A DNA stretch of 64,000 nt from CALBPI01 sp038524795. Its GTDB lineage: Bacteria; Pseudomonadota; Gammaproteobacteria; Steroidobacterales; Woeseiaceae. Of this stretch, positions 8,584 to 16,837 are shown piece after piece. The position numbers and the translations under genes were made by a program. Every line of letters begins with the position of its first letter. The stretch's first letter is position 1. The stretch covers positions 186,001 through 250,000 of the forward strand of contig JBCBIJ010000001.1 of assembly GCA_038524795.1 (NCBI GenBank), read 5' to 3'. The notes beneath the pieces were generated by a model. The model had not been told where the DNA came from. It saw only the letters and a list, made by a program, of their open reading frames with translations, and ran no database searches.

Positions 8584-9981
8584 TCAGCCTGCCGCGGCAG
8601 CCAGGCGCTGCAGGTTGGCCATGGCCGGGGCCGCGTTTTCGCGCAGCCGCTGGATGACCGCACGCTTATCCATATCGTCCTTGGGAATCTCGGACGCGAT
8701 CTTGCCGAAGCCGTCGAGTCGATTGGCGCGCAGCCAGCGACGAAGCTCAGGCTCCTGCGACCAGCGGAACTGGTTGGCGCTGTTGATCGCGGTCATGTGC
8801 AGCCAGTCGGGCAACGAATCGGGTAATGGCACAACGCTGCAGTACTGGTTGCGCACGGCGTCGGAGCGGTAGGCGAGCTCGATATGCGCAATGAACGCCG
8901 CACTGAACACGGGCTGGTAGGCGCGTACGGTCTGCGGCGTGATGGTATCGCCCTCAAAAATGGGCTTGATCTTCGTGTTCGGGATCGCGCGCGCCGAACA
9001 GTCGATGACGACCGCCTCGGGGTCGACCTCGAGCACACCACCATCGAGCACAATCTTGCCCGGCGCGATGTCCAAGACGCGGCCCATGCGCACGATGCCG
9101 TCTATCTGACGCAGCGCGTCAACCTCGGCCTCGCTGACGGTCGCACCGTGGAACATCTCAGGCCGTACGCTGCGGTCGATGCGCAGCATCACGCCCGCAG
9201 CCTCGAGTCGATCGAACAGGTCCTCGACCGACGTCGCTTCCGCAATCGCTGCCATCTGGTCGGCTTGTGCGCCGATGGAATGCTCAAAAAACTCGATCCC
9301 CGGCTGCGTCTTCTTGCGGTTCAGCAGCCAGGCGTCGCGCGGCATGATCCACTGGATGCGCGCAGCGTCGACGCCCTGCTCCAGCAGCCAGATCGCCGTG
9401 TCGATGCCTGTCTTGCCGCCGCCGACAATCACAAACTGGCTCGGCGGCTCCGCAATGTCGGGCAACTGATTGGGCGTTACAAAGCGAACGCCATCGGCGA
9501 TCGAGAATGACGGCGTGTGCGTCGACGGCACCGAGGTCTTGAGCCAGGTGGCGTCGACATGGCGCTTCGCCGTCACGGTATGCGTCTCACCCGAAAGCCG
9601 CGACACGAACTGGCCGTCTCCTTTGTAATCGGACATCGGGAAAAACCGAACGCGGCCGCTCGGCAGAAACTGCTGCTGCATGACATCGACGAAGTAGGCG
9701 CGCACCTCGGCGCCTGTCGCAAGTTCGTAAAGCCCCTGGTTGAGCCCCACAGCATCGACTTTGCCGCTGCCGAGCTGCCGGGAGCTCACGCCGTAAAACG
9801 ACGAGGGTTGATGCAGACGAACGAATGGGTATGCGTCGTTCCAGTGGCCACCGGGCTGGTGGTGGCTGTCGACGATGACCATGTCCGCATCGCTTTCGCT
9901 GAGCAAGACATCAGCGAAAGCCATGCCCACCGCACCGGCGCCGACAATGAGGTAATCCGTCTCGATCGATGCTGTGGCCAT
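8584..9981 (-). CDS. FAD/NAD(P)-binding oxidoreductase, flavin-monooxygenase-like
   Basis: This 465-residue protein has an N-terminal FAD Rossmann motif (VGAGAVGMAFADVL) and a second dinucleotide motif FVIVGGGKTGIDTAIWLLEQG near residue 193. The layout resembles flavin-containing monooxygenases and related NAD(P)H-dependent flavoproteins. The ATG at 9981 is chosen over a longer in-frame start because it sits just before the FAD motif and has GGGGAG upstream. The substrate is unknown. It heads a probable three-gene operon with DUF429 and cysK. Confidence 0.75.
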   Translation of the reverse strand: MATASIETDYLIVGAGAVGMAFADVLLSESDADMVIVDSHHQPGGHWNDAYPFVRLHQPSSFYGVSSRQLGSGKVDAVGLNQGLYELATGAEVRAYFVDVMQQQFLPSGRVRFFPMSDYKGDGQFVSRLSGETHTVTAKRHVDATWLKTSVPSTHTPSFSIADGVRFVTPNQLPDIAEPPSQFVIVGGGKTGIDTAIWLLEQGVDAARIQWIMPRDAWLLNRKKTQPGIEFFEHSIGAQADQMAAIAEATSVEDLFDRLEAAGVMLRIDRSVRPEMFHGATVSEAEVDALRQIDGIVRMGRVLDIAPGKIVLDGGVLEVDPEAVVIDCSARAIPNTKIKPIFEGDTITPQTVRAYQPVFSAAFIAHIELAYRSDAVRNQYCSVVPLPDSLPDWLHMTAINSANQFRWSQEPELRRWLRANRLDGFGKIASEIPKDDMDKRAVIQRLRENAAPAMANLQRLAAAAG

Positions 9982-10262
9982 GTTGCTCCCCGTCCATGCT
10001 GCGCCGGGGTCAGGCCGATATCGGCGTCTACCACGGCCAGACTGTTTGCCAGCCCGCGGAGAATAACGCAAAGCGCTCGATCAAGCCTCGTGCGACCACG
10101 AGATCACGCGGCCCTCACGGCATTCCTGCCATCAATGCCCGATGATTGGGCGAGCACGCAAGGTCCTTGTTACTGATCCGCCAGGGCGTCCGGCACCGCA
10201 GTTCCTGGCGCACGACACTGCCGCGCGCCGGAAATCAGGGGGAGAGAAGCTTGTGATTCGAC

Positions 10263-10820
10263 TTAGTCGCCGAAGAACCAGCGCACACCCAGTGTCAGCG
10301 TGTCGGCGTCACCGGCGAACTGCAGGGTGGCGCCAACCGAGACGCGCGGGTCGAAGTAGTAGTCGCCGCCCAGCTCGATAAAGGTGTCGCGATCAAACAC
10401 GTCAACGTGATTCAGAAAGGCGCGCAGCTCGATGTTGTCCGCAGGCTTCGCGCGTGTACCGGCTGAGATGGCGTAACCGTTCTCGTCTTCGTCACCGCCC
10501 GTGAAGTCGGCATTGGCGCGAATCAGGCGTGCGTAGCCGACGAAGTCGAAGCGTTCGTCGTAGCGCACCAGATAACCGGCACCCACCGAGAACGTGGTGA
10601 CATCGACGTTGGAGTCGTAATCGATCGCGGAAAGGTCCGCGACCACGAGCCACTGGTCCGAGAGTTCGTAGGAGCCGCCAATTTGAAAGCCGTCGCCGTC
10701 GACGCTTTCGAGCTCGGTGTCGACCCAGCGCAGTTCGGCGTAGTTGTAACTGAGATCCGTGGCGGTGGCCGTAGTGGCCAGGAGCGCCAGTGCTGCGCCC
10801 GTTGCTGCTTTGCGAAACAT
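10263..10820 (-). CDS. Small outer-membrane beta-barrel protein
   Basis: The 185-residue protein has a signal peptide (MFRKAATGAALALLATTATA). About eight amphipathic beta strands with alternating aromatic and hydrophobic residues follow, and it ends in a terminal Phe-containing strand (LTLGVRWFFGD). This fits an eight-stranded barrel inserted by the BAM machinery. The start at 10820 is chosen for the signal peptide and the upstream GAGGGC. Function is unknown. It is transcribed divergently from the SDR gene across an AT-rich region. Confidence 0.75.
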   Translation of the reverse strand: MFRKAATGAALALLATTATATDLSYNYAELRWVDTELESVDGDGFQIGGSYELSDQWLVVADLSAIDYDSNVDVTTFSVGAGYLVRYDERFDFVGYARLIRANADFTGGDEDENGYAISAGTRAKPADNIELRAFLNHVDVFDRDTFIELGGDYYFDPRVSVGATLQFAGDADTLTLGVRWFFGD

Positions 10821-10910
10821 ATTGTGCCCTCGCGGGGAGTAGTCAGCGTGAACGAGAGGGTACGTCTGGGCCAGGCAATGAGGCAGCACTGCCAGACCCG
10901 CAAGCGGTAC

Positions 10911-10924
10911 AATTTTACAAAATT
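10911..10924. promoter_or_regulatory. AT-rich palindrome in the divergent region
   Basis: AATTTTACAAAATT is a perfect 6+2+6 palindrome in the 205-bp region between the outer-membrane barrel gene (minus) and the SDR gene (plus). It stands out in a GC-rich genome and could be an operator or part of a promoter. No regulator gene lies next to it. Confidence 0.35.
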
Positions 10925-11025
10925 ATGCTTTTCAGTCGGTTATGCGGGCCGGGACCTGTCGCCATTTGGCGTCACATGAGCTCGCGGCGTCACCGATGCG
11001 CGTCGTATGCAGAGGACCATCACCC

Positions 11026-11808
11026 ATGAGCACCAACACCTACACCCTGATCACCGGCGCGTCAGCCGGTATTGGCAAGGCCATAGCTGAGCGCTTTGCG
11101 AGCGAGGGCCATAATCTGGTGCTCGTTGCGCGACGCCTGCCTGAACTCACGACCTTGGCTGACAAGCTCTCACATGACCACGGCATCGACGCCGTGCCAT
11201 TGGCGCTAGACCTGTCAGACGACGACGCCAGCGAAGACCTTATCGAAGCGCTGGGCGACCGCGATGTGGACATCGTGATCAACAATGCCGGCGTGCTGTC
11301 GAGCGGCAGCTTTCGGCGCATGGACCGCGACCGCATTGAGTCGATGATCGAACTCAATATCGTGTCGCTGACCGAGATGTGCCGGACGTTCTCCGAGCGG
11401 CTTGCCGAACGCGGCGGCGGCCGCATCGTCAACGTGGCTTCGGTCGCCGCGTTTCAGCCGGTGCCCAACCTGGCCGTCTATGCCGCGACCAAAGCCTACG
11501 TGCTGAGTCTGAGTGAGGCGCTGTCGCTGGAACTGGCGCGCAAGGGCGTCACGGTCACGGCCGTATGCCCGGGCTACACCGACACCGACATGCTGCGCGG
11601 GCCCGTGCAGGAAGCCGCGGGCAAGATCAGCATCCCGGACTTTACCGTGCTCGAGCCTGAGACCGTCGCCAAGGCGACGTACAAAGCCTGCATGCGTGGC
11701 GATGCCATTGAAGTTCCGGGCATCGGTTACTCGATCGTGATGGCGACGACTGGCGTGCTGCCGCGCTGGATCAAGCGGCGCCTGACCAGGATGGGCACGG
11801 GGACGTAG
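11026..11808 (+). CDS. SDR-family oxidoreductase (DltE/YqjQ type)
   Basis: This is a classical short-chain dehydrogenase of 260 residues. TGASAGIG (about residues 8-15) is the glycine-rich NAD(P) site. NNAG is near residue 86, and the catalytic Ser/Tyr/Lys are in VASVAAF and YAATKAYV. The Arg at VARRLPEL after the second strand favours NADP(H). The ATG at 11026 is chosen because AGAGG is upstream and the Rossmann motif follows directly. Substrate is not predictable from sequence. Confidence 0.85.
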   Translation: MSTNTYTLITGASAGIGKAIAERFASEGHNLVLVARRLPELTTLADKLSHDHGIDAVPLALDLSDDDASEDLIEALGDRDVDIVINNAGVLSSGSFRRMDRDRIESMIELNIVSLTEMCRTFSERLAERGGGRIVNVASVAAFQPVPNLAVYAATKAYVLSLSEALSLELARKGVTVTAVCPGYTDTDMLRGPVQEAAGKISIPDFTVLEPETVAKATYKACMRGDAIEVPGIGYSIVMATTGVLPRWIKRRLTRMGTGT

Positions 11809-11843
11809 TCGCCAGCCGTCATTGCGCGCCGAATGCGTTGAGG

Positions 11844-11944
11844 GATCGCCGCGGCGCTGCGCGCCTCGCGATGACTGGCGCACGGTCTGACGAGCCCAAT
11901 TCGTTGGAAGATCGCCGCGGCGCTGCGCGCCTCGCGATGACTGG
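11844..11944. repeat. Second cluster of GCGATGAC-type repeats
   Basis: An identical 35-nt sequence occurs at 11844-11878 and 11910-11944, a 66-nt period. It starts GATCGCCGCGGCGC and ends CTCGCGATGACTGG. It matches the reverse-oriented arm of the 2501-2715 repeats (GATTGCCGCGGCC...CCTCGCAATGAC), so both belong to one dispersed repeat family. A related partial unit, GTCATTGCGCG, begins near 11819. The cluster lies just downstream of the SDR stop. Confidence 0.85.
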
Positions 11945-11980
11945 GTGACGGGCCTGCTGTCGCAGGTCCGTCACCCAGTC
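11939..11980. repeat. Long perfect stem-loop next to the repeat cluster
   Basis: A 13-bp perfect stem (GACTGGGTGACGG with its complement) continues through a G-T pair into an inner CCTGC/GCAGG stem with a 4-nt loop, giving about 19 paired positions. It is followed on the plus strand by eight A residues rather than U, so it is not a typical terminator for the SDR gene. It overlaps the end of the second repeat copy. Confidence 0.7.
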
Positions 11981-12007
11981 AAAAAAAAGGGCCGCTTACG
12001 CGGCCCC
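11981..12007 (-). terminator. Intrinsic terminator downstream of the DoxX gene
   Basis: On the minus strand GGGCCGC pairs with GCGGCCC around a 4-nt loop and is followed by eight U residues (plus-strand A run at 11981-11988). It lies 55 nt beyond the stop of the DoxX-like gene. This is a textbook Rho-independent terminator. Confidence 0.85.
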
Positions 12008-12062
12008 AGAGATACGGTCAGAGGGGATTGACCGTTGTTACCGAGGGAGGGGGTCTCGATAT

Positions 12063-12536
12063 CTAAAACGTCATCACGACAGCGCTTGAGTCCTGCTTTT
12101 TGCTAAAGCCGGGGAAGCGGTCGCGGTAAATGAAGAGCAGCGCGGCCTGTGCCAGCCAAGCGATGACCGCCATCACGAACAGCGAAGGCTCACCACCAGG
12201 TGCTGCGCCCGGGAACTCCACCGCGACGCCCAGCGGCGTGAACAGGTGAAAGAAAATGGCGCCGCTCAGAACACCCACGCCGACAAGAGCGCCGATGTGG
12301 CGAGTGGCGGGGATCAGCAGCAGGATGCTTGCGACGAGCTCAACGCTGCCGACGCCGTAGGCGCCGTAGCGCGCAAACACATCACCAATGCCGCCGAGGC
12401 CAATGTCGGTCATCCAGGCACCAATGGTGTCGAAGATGTAAATGGTTTCCTGTGCGCCCGAAAACTTGAAAGGCAGCGACTGCAGGAAGACGAATACAGG
12501 CACGGCGACCAGCACGTAAGGCAGATATTTTTTCAT
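12063..12536 (-). CDS. DoxX-like membrane protein
   Basis: This 157-residue protein has four predicted membrane helices and the ARYGAYGVGSVELVASILLL region seen in DoxX-like proteins. The start at 12536 is chosen because GGAG lies upstream (GGAGAAAAGACC-ATG). DoxX proteins are small membrane proteins linked in some bacteria to redox or sulfur stress, but the role here is unknown. It stands alone and is followed by a strong terminator. Confidence 0.65.
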   Translation of the reverse strand: MKKYLPYVLVAVPVFVFLQSLPFKFSGAQETIYIFDTIGAWMTDIGLGGIGDVFARYGAYGVGSVELVASILLLIPATRHIGALVGVGVLSGAIFFHLFTPLGVAVEFPGAAPGGEPSLFVMAVIAWLAQAALLFIYRDRFPGFSKKQDSSAVVMTF

Positions 12537-12658
12537 GGTCTTTTCTCCGGTGTACTCACCGATCGCACTGTGCATATCGGTAGGTTATGGCGGAAGAGAC
12601 CATTGTGGGTCAGGTTTTATTTCACGATCACATCGGTCCGGCCGTAGTGCCGTGTTTT

Positions 12659-13357
12659 TCAGTGCAGACGACCCGATTTTGGCTGACCGTGGACCCGATA
12701 GTGCCGGCACAGCTTGTGTAGTGGACACGCCTCGCAACGGGGATTACGCGAGACGCAAACACGCTTGGCGAACTGGATGAGCCAGAAATGCCCTTCAGCC
12801 AACGCCCAGTCAGGCGCCCGCGCCTCAAGCGCAATGGCCGTCTGATCGGGTGTCGCGCCACGGGCAATGCCGGACCGATTGCAGATCCGGTGCACGTGTG
12901 TGTCCACGGCAATCGTGTTCTGGTCAAAGACGAACTGCAGCACGATGTCAGCGCACTTGCGGCCGATGCCTGGCAGCGACATGAGTTCCTCGCGCGTGCG
13001 CGGCACCACGCCATTGAAATCATCAATGAGCGCCCGACAGAACTTCTTAATGCTGCGCGTCTTGTTGTTGTAAAGACCAGCAGGCTTGATCGCGTTGGCG
13101 ATCACAGCGTCTTCGAGCTTGAGCATCGTGTGCGGCTTGCGCGCGAGCCGAAACAGCGCTTTCGTGGCGCGCGCCGTGTTCTCGTCACGTGACTGCGCCG
13201 ACAGCATGCAGCTCACGCAGCCGCGAAACGGGTCGATGGCCTCTTTGGGACCTTTGGCGCCGGGGACGTTGCCCGGCATGACTTCGGCGAGAATCCGAAA
13301 CGCGCGGTTGACCTCACGCTTCGTCATCTCGCCCCAGTCGGCGAGGTCATCAGCCAC
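12659..13357 (-). CDS. nth: Endonuclease III (DNA glycosylase/AP lyase)
   Basis: This base-excision repair enzyme removes oxidised pyrimidines and nicks abasic sites. The 232-residue protein has a helix-hairpin-helix LPGIGRKCAD with catalytic Lys134, the catalytic Asp152 in AVDTHV, and a [4Fe-4S] loop with Cys201, 208, 211 and 217 in the C-x6-C-x2-C-x5-C pattern. The GTG at 13357 lies 2 nt from the DUF1499 stop. An ATG at 13327 (MTKREVNRAF) is a plausible alternative start. It is last in an operon with the prolyl oligopeptidase and the DUF1499 lipoprotein. Confidence 0.9.
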   Translation of the reverse strand: MADDLADWGEMTKREVNRAFRILAEVMPGNVPGAKGPKEAIDPFRGCVSCMLSAQSRDENTARATKALFRLARKPHTMLKLEDAVIANAIKPAGLYNNKTRSIKKFCRALIDDFNGVVPRTREELMSLPGIGRKCADIVLQFVFDQNTIAVDTHVHRICNRSGIARGATPDQTAIALEARAPDWALAEGHFWLIQFAKRVCVSRNPRCEACPLHKLCRHYRVHGQPKSGRLH

Positions 13358-13359
13358 GG

Positions 13360-13815
13360 CTAGCGGCTGGCGCCAGCGGCCACCGCACCGCGCTCAATGA
13401 GCGCGCCGCGTAGCGCCTCGACACGTTTGCGATTGGCACCCAGGTCCGAGTAACCGACGCGGGATGCCGAGCGCACATCGATGACGCCGCGCTCACGGTC
13501 GAGCAGGAATTCGAGGTCGTCCGTGAAGCGCATGATTGCCGTGGTGGACGTCGCGTGAAGGTAGTCGCCGTCGGCGTTCACGACACGCGTACGCGGCGTC
13601 GCCTCAAGCACCTCGCGTAAGGCACTCCAGGCGGCATCGGCGTCGCCTTCGATCGCAAAGGGCGCAATGCCCGACCGACCCGCATCGGTCGAGCACACGC
13701 AGTTGGGCGAGGACGGGCACGGCGCCAGGCCGGCACCGGCTGCTGGCCGCTCAGCCACGCTGGCGCAACCGGTCAGCGCCAACACGGCGAGTAGCCCGAC
13801 AACCCATCGCATCAA
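13360..13815 (-). CDS. DUF1499 lipoprotein
   Basis: This 151-residue protein has a lipobox (LALTGCAS) and the conserved PCPSSPNCVCS motif of DUF1499 near residues 32-42, followed by a compact alpha/beta domain. Its start overlaps the preceding peptidase stop by four bases and its own stop nearly touches nth, so translation of the three genes is coupled. The biochemical role of DUF1499 is not established. Confidence 0.8.
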   Translation of the reverse strand: MMRWVVGLLAVLALTGCASVAERPAAGAGLAPCPSSPNCVCSTDAGRSGIAPFAIEGDADAAWSALREVLEATPRTRVVNADGDYLHATSTTAIMRFTDDLEFLLDRERGVIDVRSASRVGYSDLGANRKRVEALRGALIERGAVAAGASR

Positions 13816-15989
13816 CCTTCATCGCTGAAGAGTTTCTCGGCGAGGTAGGTGAACTCTAGCGCCGAGCGTTTGGCGCGTTCCTTCTGGTTGGCCGCAGCCG
13901 AGTGACCGCCGTCGATGTTCTCGTAGTAGAGGAACGGTTTCTCGGCGGCCTGGAACAACTTGGCCATCTTGCGCGCGTGACCCGGGTGGACACGATCATC
14001 CTTGGTCGACGTCACGAAAAACGGTGTCGGGTAGTCGGCGTCCGTATCAAAGTTCTGGTAGGGCGAGATGGTCTCGAGGAAGGCGCGCTCCTCGGGAATC
14101 TCGGGATCGCCGTACTCATCGACCCAGGACGCGCCCGCCAGCAACTTGTGGTAGCGCAGCATATCGAGCAGCGGCACCTGCACCACCACAGCGTTCCAGA
14201 GGTCCGGCCGCTGCGTGAGCATCACACCCATGAGCAGGCCACCATTGGAGCCACCCATGATGCCGAGACGACGTGTCGAGGTGATGCCGCGGTCGATGAT
14301 GTTCTCGCCCACGGCGATGAAGTCGTCGTAAATCCGCTGACGGTTGCCCTTGAGGCCGGCCTGGTGCCAGGCGGGGCCAAACTCGCCACCACCCCGGATG
14401 TTGGCCAGCACATAAGCGCCGCCGCGTTCGAGCCAGAGGCGGCCGATAGTGGCCGAGTAGCTGGGACGCAGTGAAACCTGGAAGCCACCGTAACCGTAGA
14501 GCAACGTCGGCGTATCGCCGTCGAGCTCAATGTCGCTCTTGTGCACGACAAAGTACGGCACTTTGGTGCCGTCTTTTGAGGTGGCCTCGAACTGCTGCAC
14601 GGTCAGACCCTCGGGGTCGAACTTGGCGGGCAGCGACTTGATCGGCGCGAGCGAACGCGTCGTCGCGTCGAATTCGAGCAGCGAATCAGGCGTCAGAAAG
14701 CCTTCGTAGTTCACGTAGGCAATCGTGTTGCGATCGTCGGCGAAGGCGATGCTGGCCTGGCCCGCGCCCGGCAGCTCAATGGCCTCCGTCGTCCAACCCG
14801 CATCACCGGGCTCGAGCAGCAAGATGCGGCTTGCCACGTTGTCGTTGATCGACAGGAGCGCGGCGCCCTCCATCACGGCCACACCATTAACGGCCTGGCG
14901 CTCGTTGGCGCGGAAGACGAGCTCGACCTCGGGCAGCTCGCCGCTTTCGAGGTACGCGTCGAGATCAAACGCGAGCAGGTCACCACTCTTGAACGTGTTG
15001 CCCTGGACTTCCCAATCCTGTTGCAGCGTCACGAACTGCTGGCCCTTGTAGCGGTCGTCAAGCTGCGACTTGGGCGGCAGCGGCATGGGCCGCGGCGTGT
15101 CTGTGTCGAGCTGGATAAACTTGCGCGTAAAGAAGGTGTCGGCTTCGACGGCGCCGTAAATCATGCGGCCATCATCAAGCTCCTGGGCCCAGGGCCACAC
15201 GCCGACATCGGTCTTCTGCCCTTCGTAGAGGGCCGCGGCAGATTCGAGCGCCTCGCCGCGCTTCCAGAGTCGCACGCTCAGCGGGTAGCCCGATTCGGTC
15301 AGCGTCGAGCCGTCACCGCCCCAGTCCGTGGCGATGAGCAGCGTGTCAGGATCAACCCACGCTGCGCCCTGCTTGGCTTCAGGTGTTTCAAAGCCGCCCT
15401 CGACCCACTGCAAGGTGTCGAGATCAAACTCGCGCACAACCACGGCGTCCTTGCCACCGTCAGAAAGCGACACGAGGCAATGCGTCTTCTCACCCTCGAG
15501 CGGGCGGAAGCAGTTCGCACCCTTGTACACCCAGTTCTTGTCCTCTGACGCGGCCAGCGCGTCGAAGTCGAGGACCGTCTCCCACTCGGGCTCCGGGTTG
15601 CGGTAGCTTGCGATCGGTGTGCGGCGCCAGAGGCCACGCACATTGGTGTCGTCCTGCCAGAAGTTGTAGACGAAGCCGTCGCGGATCGTACCGTAGGGGA
15701 TACGCTCGTCGTCGGTCGCCAGTGACATCGCCTTTTCGAGATTGTCGTCGTAAAGGTTGTTGGCCGTCACCTCGGCCAAAGAACGCTCGTTCTGCTCGCG
15801 CACCCACTCGAGCGCTTGCTCACCCTCGACCTCTTCGAGCCAGAGATAGGGGTCGGTCGCATCGGCCGTAGCGGTGGCGGTGTCTTCTGTGGCGGGCTGC
15901 ACGCTGGCCTCCTGATCCTCGGTGGACTCGGACTTGCCGCATCCTGCGATCACTGCAGCGAGACCGACAATGGCAACAACTCGACGCAT
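13812..15989 (-). CDS. Prolyl oligopeptidase family lipoprotein (S9A)
   Basis: This 725-residue serine peptidase has a lipobox (IAGCGKS) and a low-complexity linker of about 25 residues. The prolyl oligopeptidase architecture follows: an N-terminal PYLWLEEVEGEQALEWV segment, a beta-propeller, then the alpha/beta hydrolase. Catalytic Ser581 lies in GGSNGGLL, Asp in STKDDRVHPGHA and His in IDGGHSAA. It should hydrolyse short proline-containing peptides at the cell envelope. It is the first gene of a three-gene overlapping operon and unlike the S9 protein at 2717-5113 in subfamily. Confidence 0.9.
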   Translation of the reverse strand: MRRVVAIVGLAAVIAGCGKSESTEDQEASVQPATEDTATATADATDPYLWLEEVEGEQALEWVREQNERSLAEVTANNLYDDNLEKAMSLATDDERIPYGTIRDGFVYNFWQDDTNVRGLWRRTPIASYRNPEPEWETVLDFDALAASEDKNWVYKGANCFRPLEGEKTHCLVSLSDGGKDAVVVREFDLDTLQWVEGGFETPEAKQGAAWVDPDTLLIATDWGGDGSTLTESGYPLSVRLWKRGEALESAAALYEGQKTDVGVWPWAQELDDGRMIYGAVEADTFFTRKFIQLDTDTPRPMPLPPKSQLDDRYKGQQFVTLQQDWEVQGNTFKSGDLLAFDLDAYLESGELPEVELVFRANERQAVNGVAVMEGAALLSINDNVASRILLLEPGDAGWTTEAIELPGAGQASIAFADDRNTIAYVNYEGFLTPDSLLEFDATTRSLAPIKSLPAKFDPEGLTVQQFEATSKDGTKVPYFVVHKSDIELDGDTPTLLYGYGGFQVSLRPSYSATIGRLWLERGGAYVLANIRGGGEFGPAWHQAGLKGNRQRIYDDFIAVGENIIDRGITSTRRLGIMGGSNGGLLMGVMLTQRPDLWNAVVVQVPLLDMLRYHKLLAGASWVDEYGDPEIPEERAFLETISPYQNFDTDADYPTPFFVTSTKDDRVHPGHARKMAKLFQAAEKPFLYYENIDGGHSAAANQKERAKRSALEFTYLAEKLFSDEG

Positions 15990-16084
15990 GACGAGACTCC
16001 AGAGCTAAGAATTGGGGTCGCCGAGTATAACGGATGCCGGCCCTGCGTCGCGCGAGGCGCCTGGCATGCGCTAACATACTGACT

Positions 16085-16837
16085 ATGGGGGAATTACAAG
16101 AACCAATCCTCGCCGACTCGACCCACCGAGGTCGCATGATTCGGCTCGGCGTACGCGTCAGCATCTACTACTTGGTGCTGTTCTCGAGCATCGGCTTGCT
16201 CGTGACCACCCTACCCATCGGCAGCACAATCTGGCCCGTTGGCGGCATCGACCAGCTCGTCGCGGGGCCCGATCTAACCGTCACGGATGTCACAGACGCA
16301 CTCCGTGACGGCAGCGGCGCCGAGCTCGAGGCACTCACACGCCCGCCTGCGACAACCCACCCGGGAGGCTGGGTCGAGCGCATGATCGCGCTGTTCTCCG
16401 CCATGACGGGCGGCCTGTTGCTGATGCTGCCCGTCTCGTGGGTGTACCGGTCGATCCACCGAGATGAGGTCCACGACCGATCGCTCGATGAAACCACCCT
16501 CGTACTGCCCGCCGTGGTCGCGGGTATCGTTGTCATCGTGCAGCACAGCCTGGCACTGGCCTTCAGCCTCGCGGGCATCGTTGCAGGCGTGCGTTTCCGG
16601 CGCGCCCTGACGGACACGTTCGACACGCTGTTCATTCTTACGGCTATCGGGGTGGGTATTGCAGCAGGCACGCGCTCGATGGAAATCGCGATCGTCGTAA
16701 GCGTCTTCTTCAGCTACGCGACGATGCTGGTCAGTGCCTTTGGGGACGGCCTCGAAAGTCGCTTTGCGGCCGAACACAAGCGGCGCCGAAAAGCCGCGAA
16801 GCGCGCACAGGCCGAATCGGAAGCCGAGACCGACTAG
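16085..16837 (+). CDS. DUF4956 membrane protein
   Basis: This protein of about 250 residues has an N-terminal membrane helix, a periplasmic stretch and a cluster of three or four C-terminal helices. These include LALAFSLAGIVAGVRFRRAL and a DTFDTLFILTAIGVGIAAG segment, the DUF4956 signature. A charged, Lys/Arg/Ala-rich cytoplasmic tail ends the protein. The start is uncertain; an in-frame ATG 51 nt upstream also exists. DUF4956 genes are often neighbours of CotH-like or VTC-domain genes, and the CotH-like gene here overlaps it convergently by 4 nt. Confidence 0.7.
   Translation: MGELQEPILADSTHRGRMIRLGVRVSIYYLVLFSSIGLLVTTLPIGSTIWPVGGIDQLVAGPDLTVTDVTDALRDGSGAELEALTRPPATTHPGGWVERMIALFSAMTGGLLLMLPVSWVYRSIHRDEVHDRSLDETTLVLPAVVAGIVVIVQHSLALAFSLAGIVAGVRFRRALTDTFDTLFILTAIGVGIAAGTRSMEIAIVVSVFFSYATMLVSAFGDGLESRFAAEHKRRRKAAKRAQAESEAETD

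Noticed and set aside
8884..9510. Antisense ORF of 208 codons opposite the flavoprotein
   Set aside because: The sense frame has two dinucleotide-binding motifs; the antisense product is Arg/Asp/His-rich with no domain.
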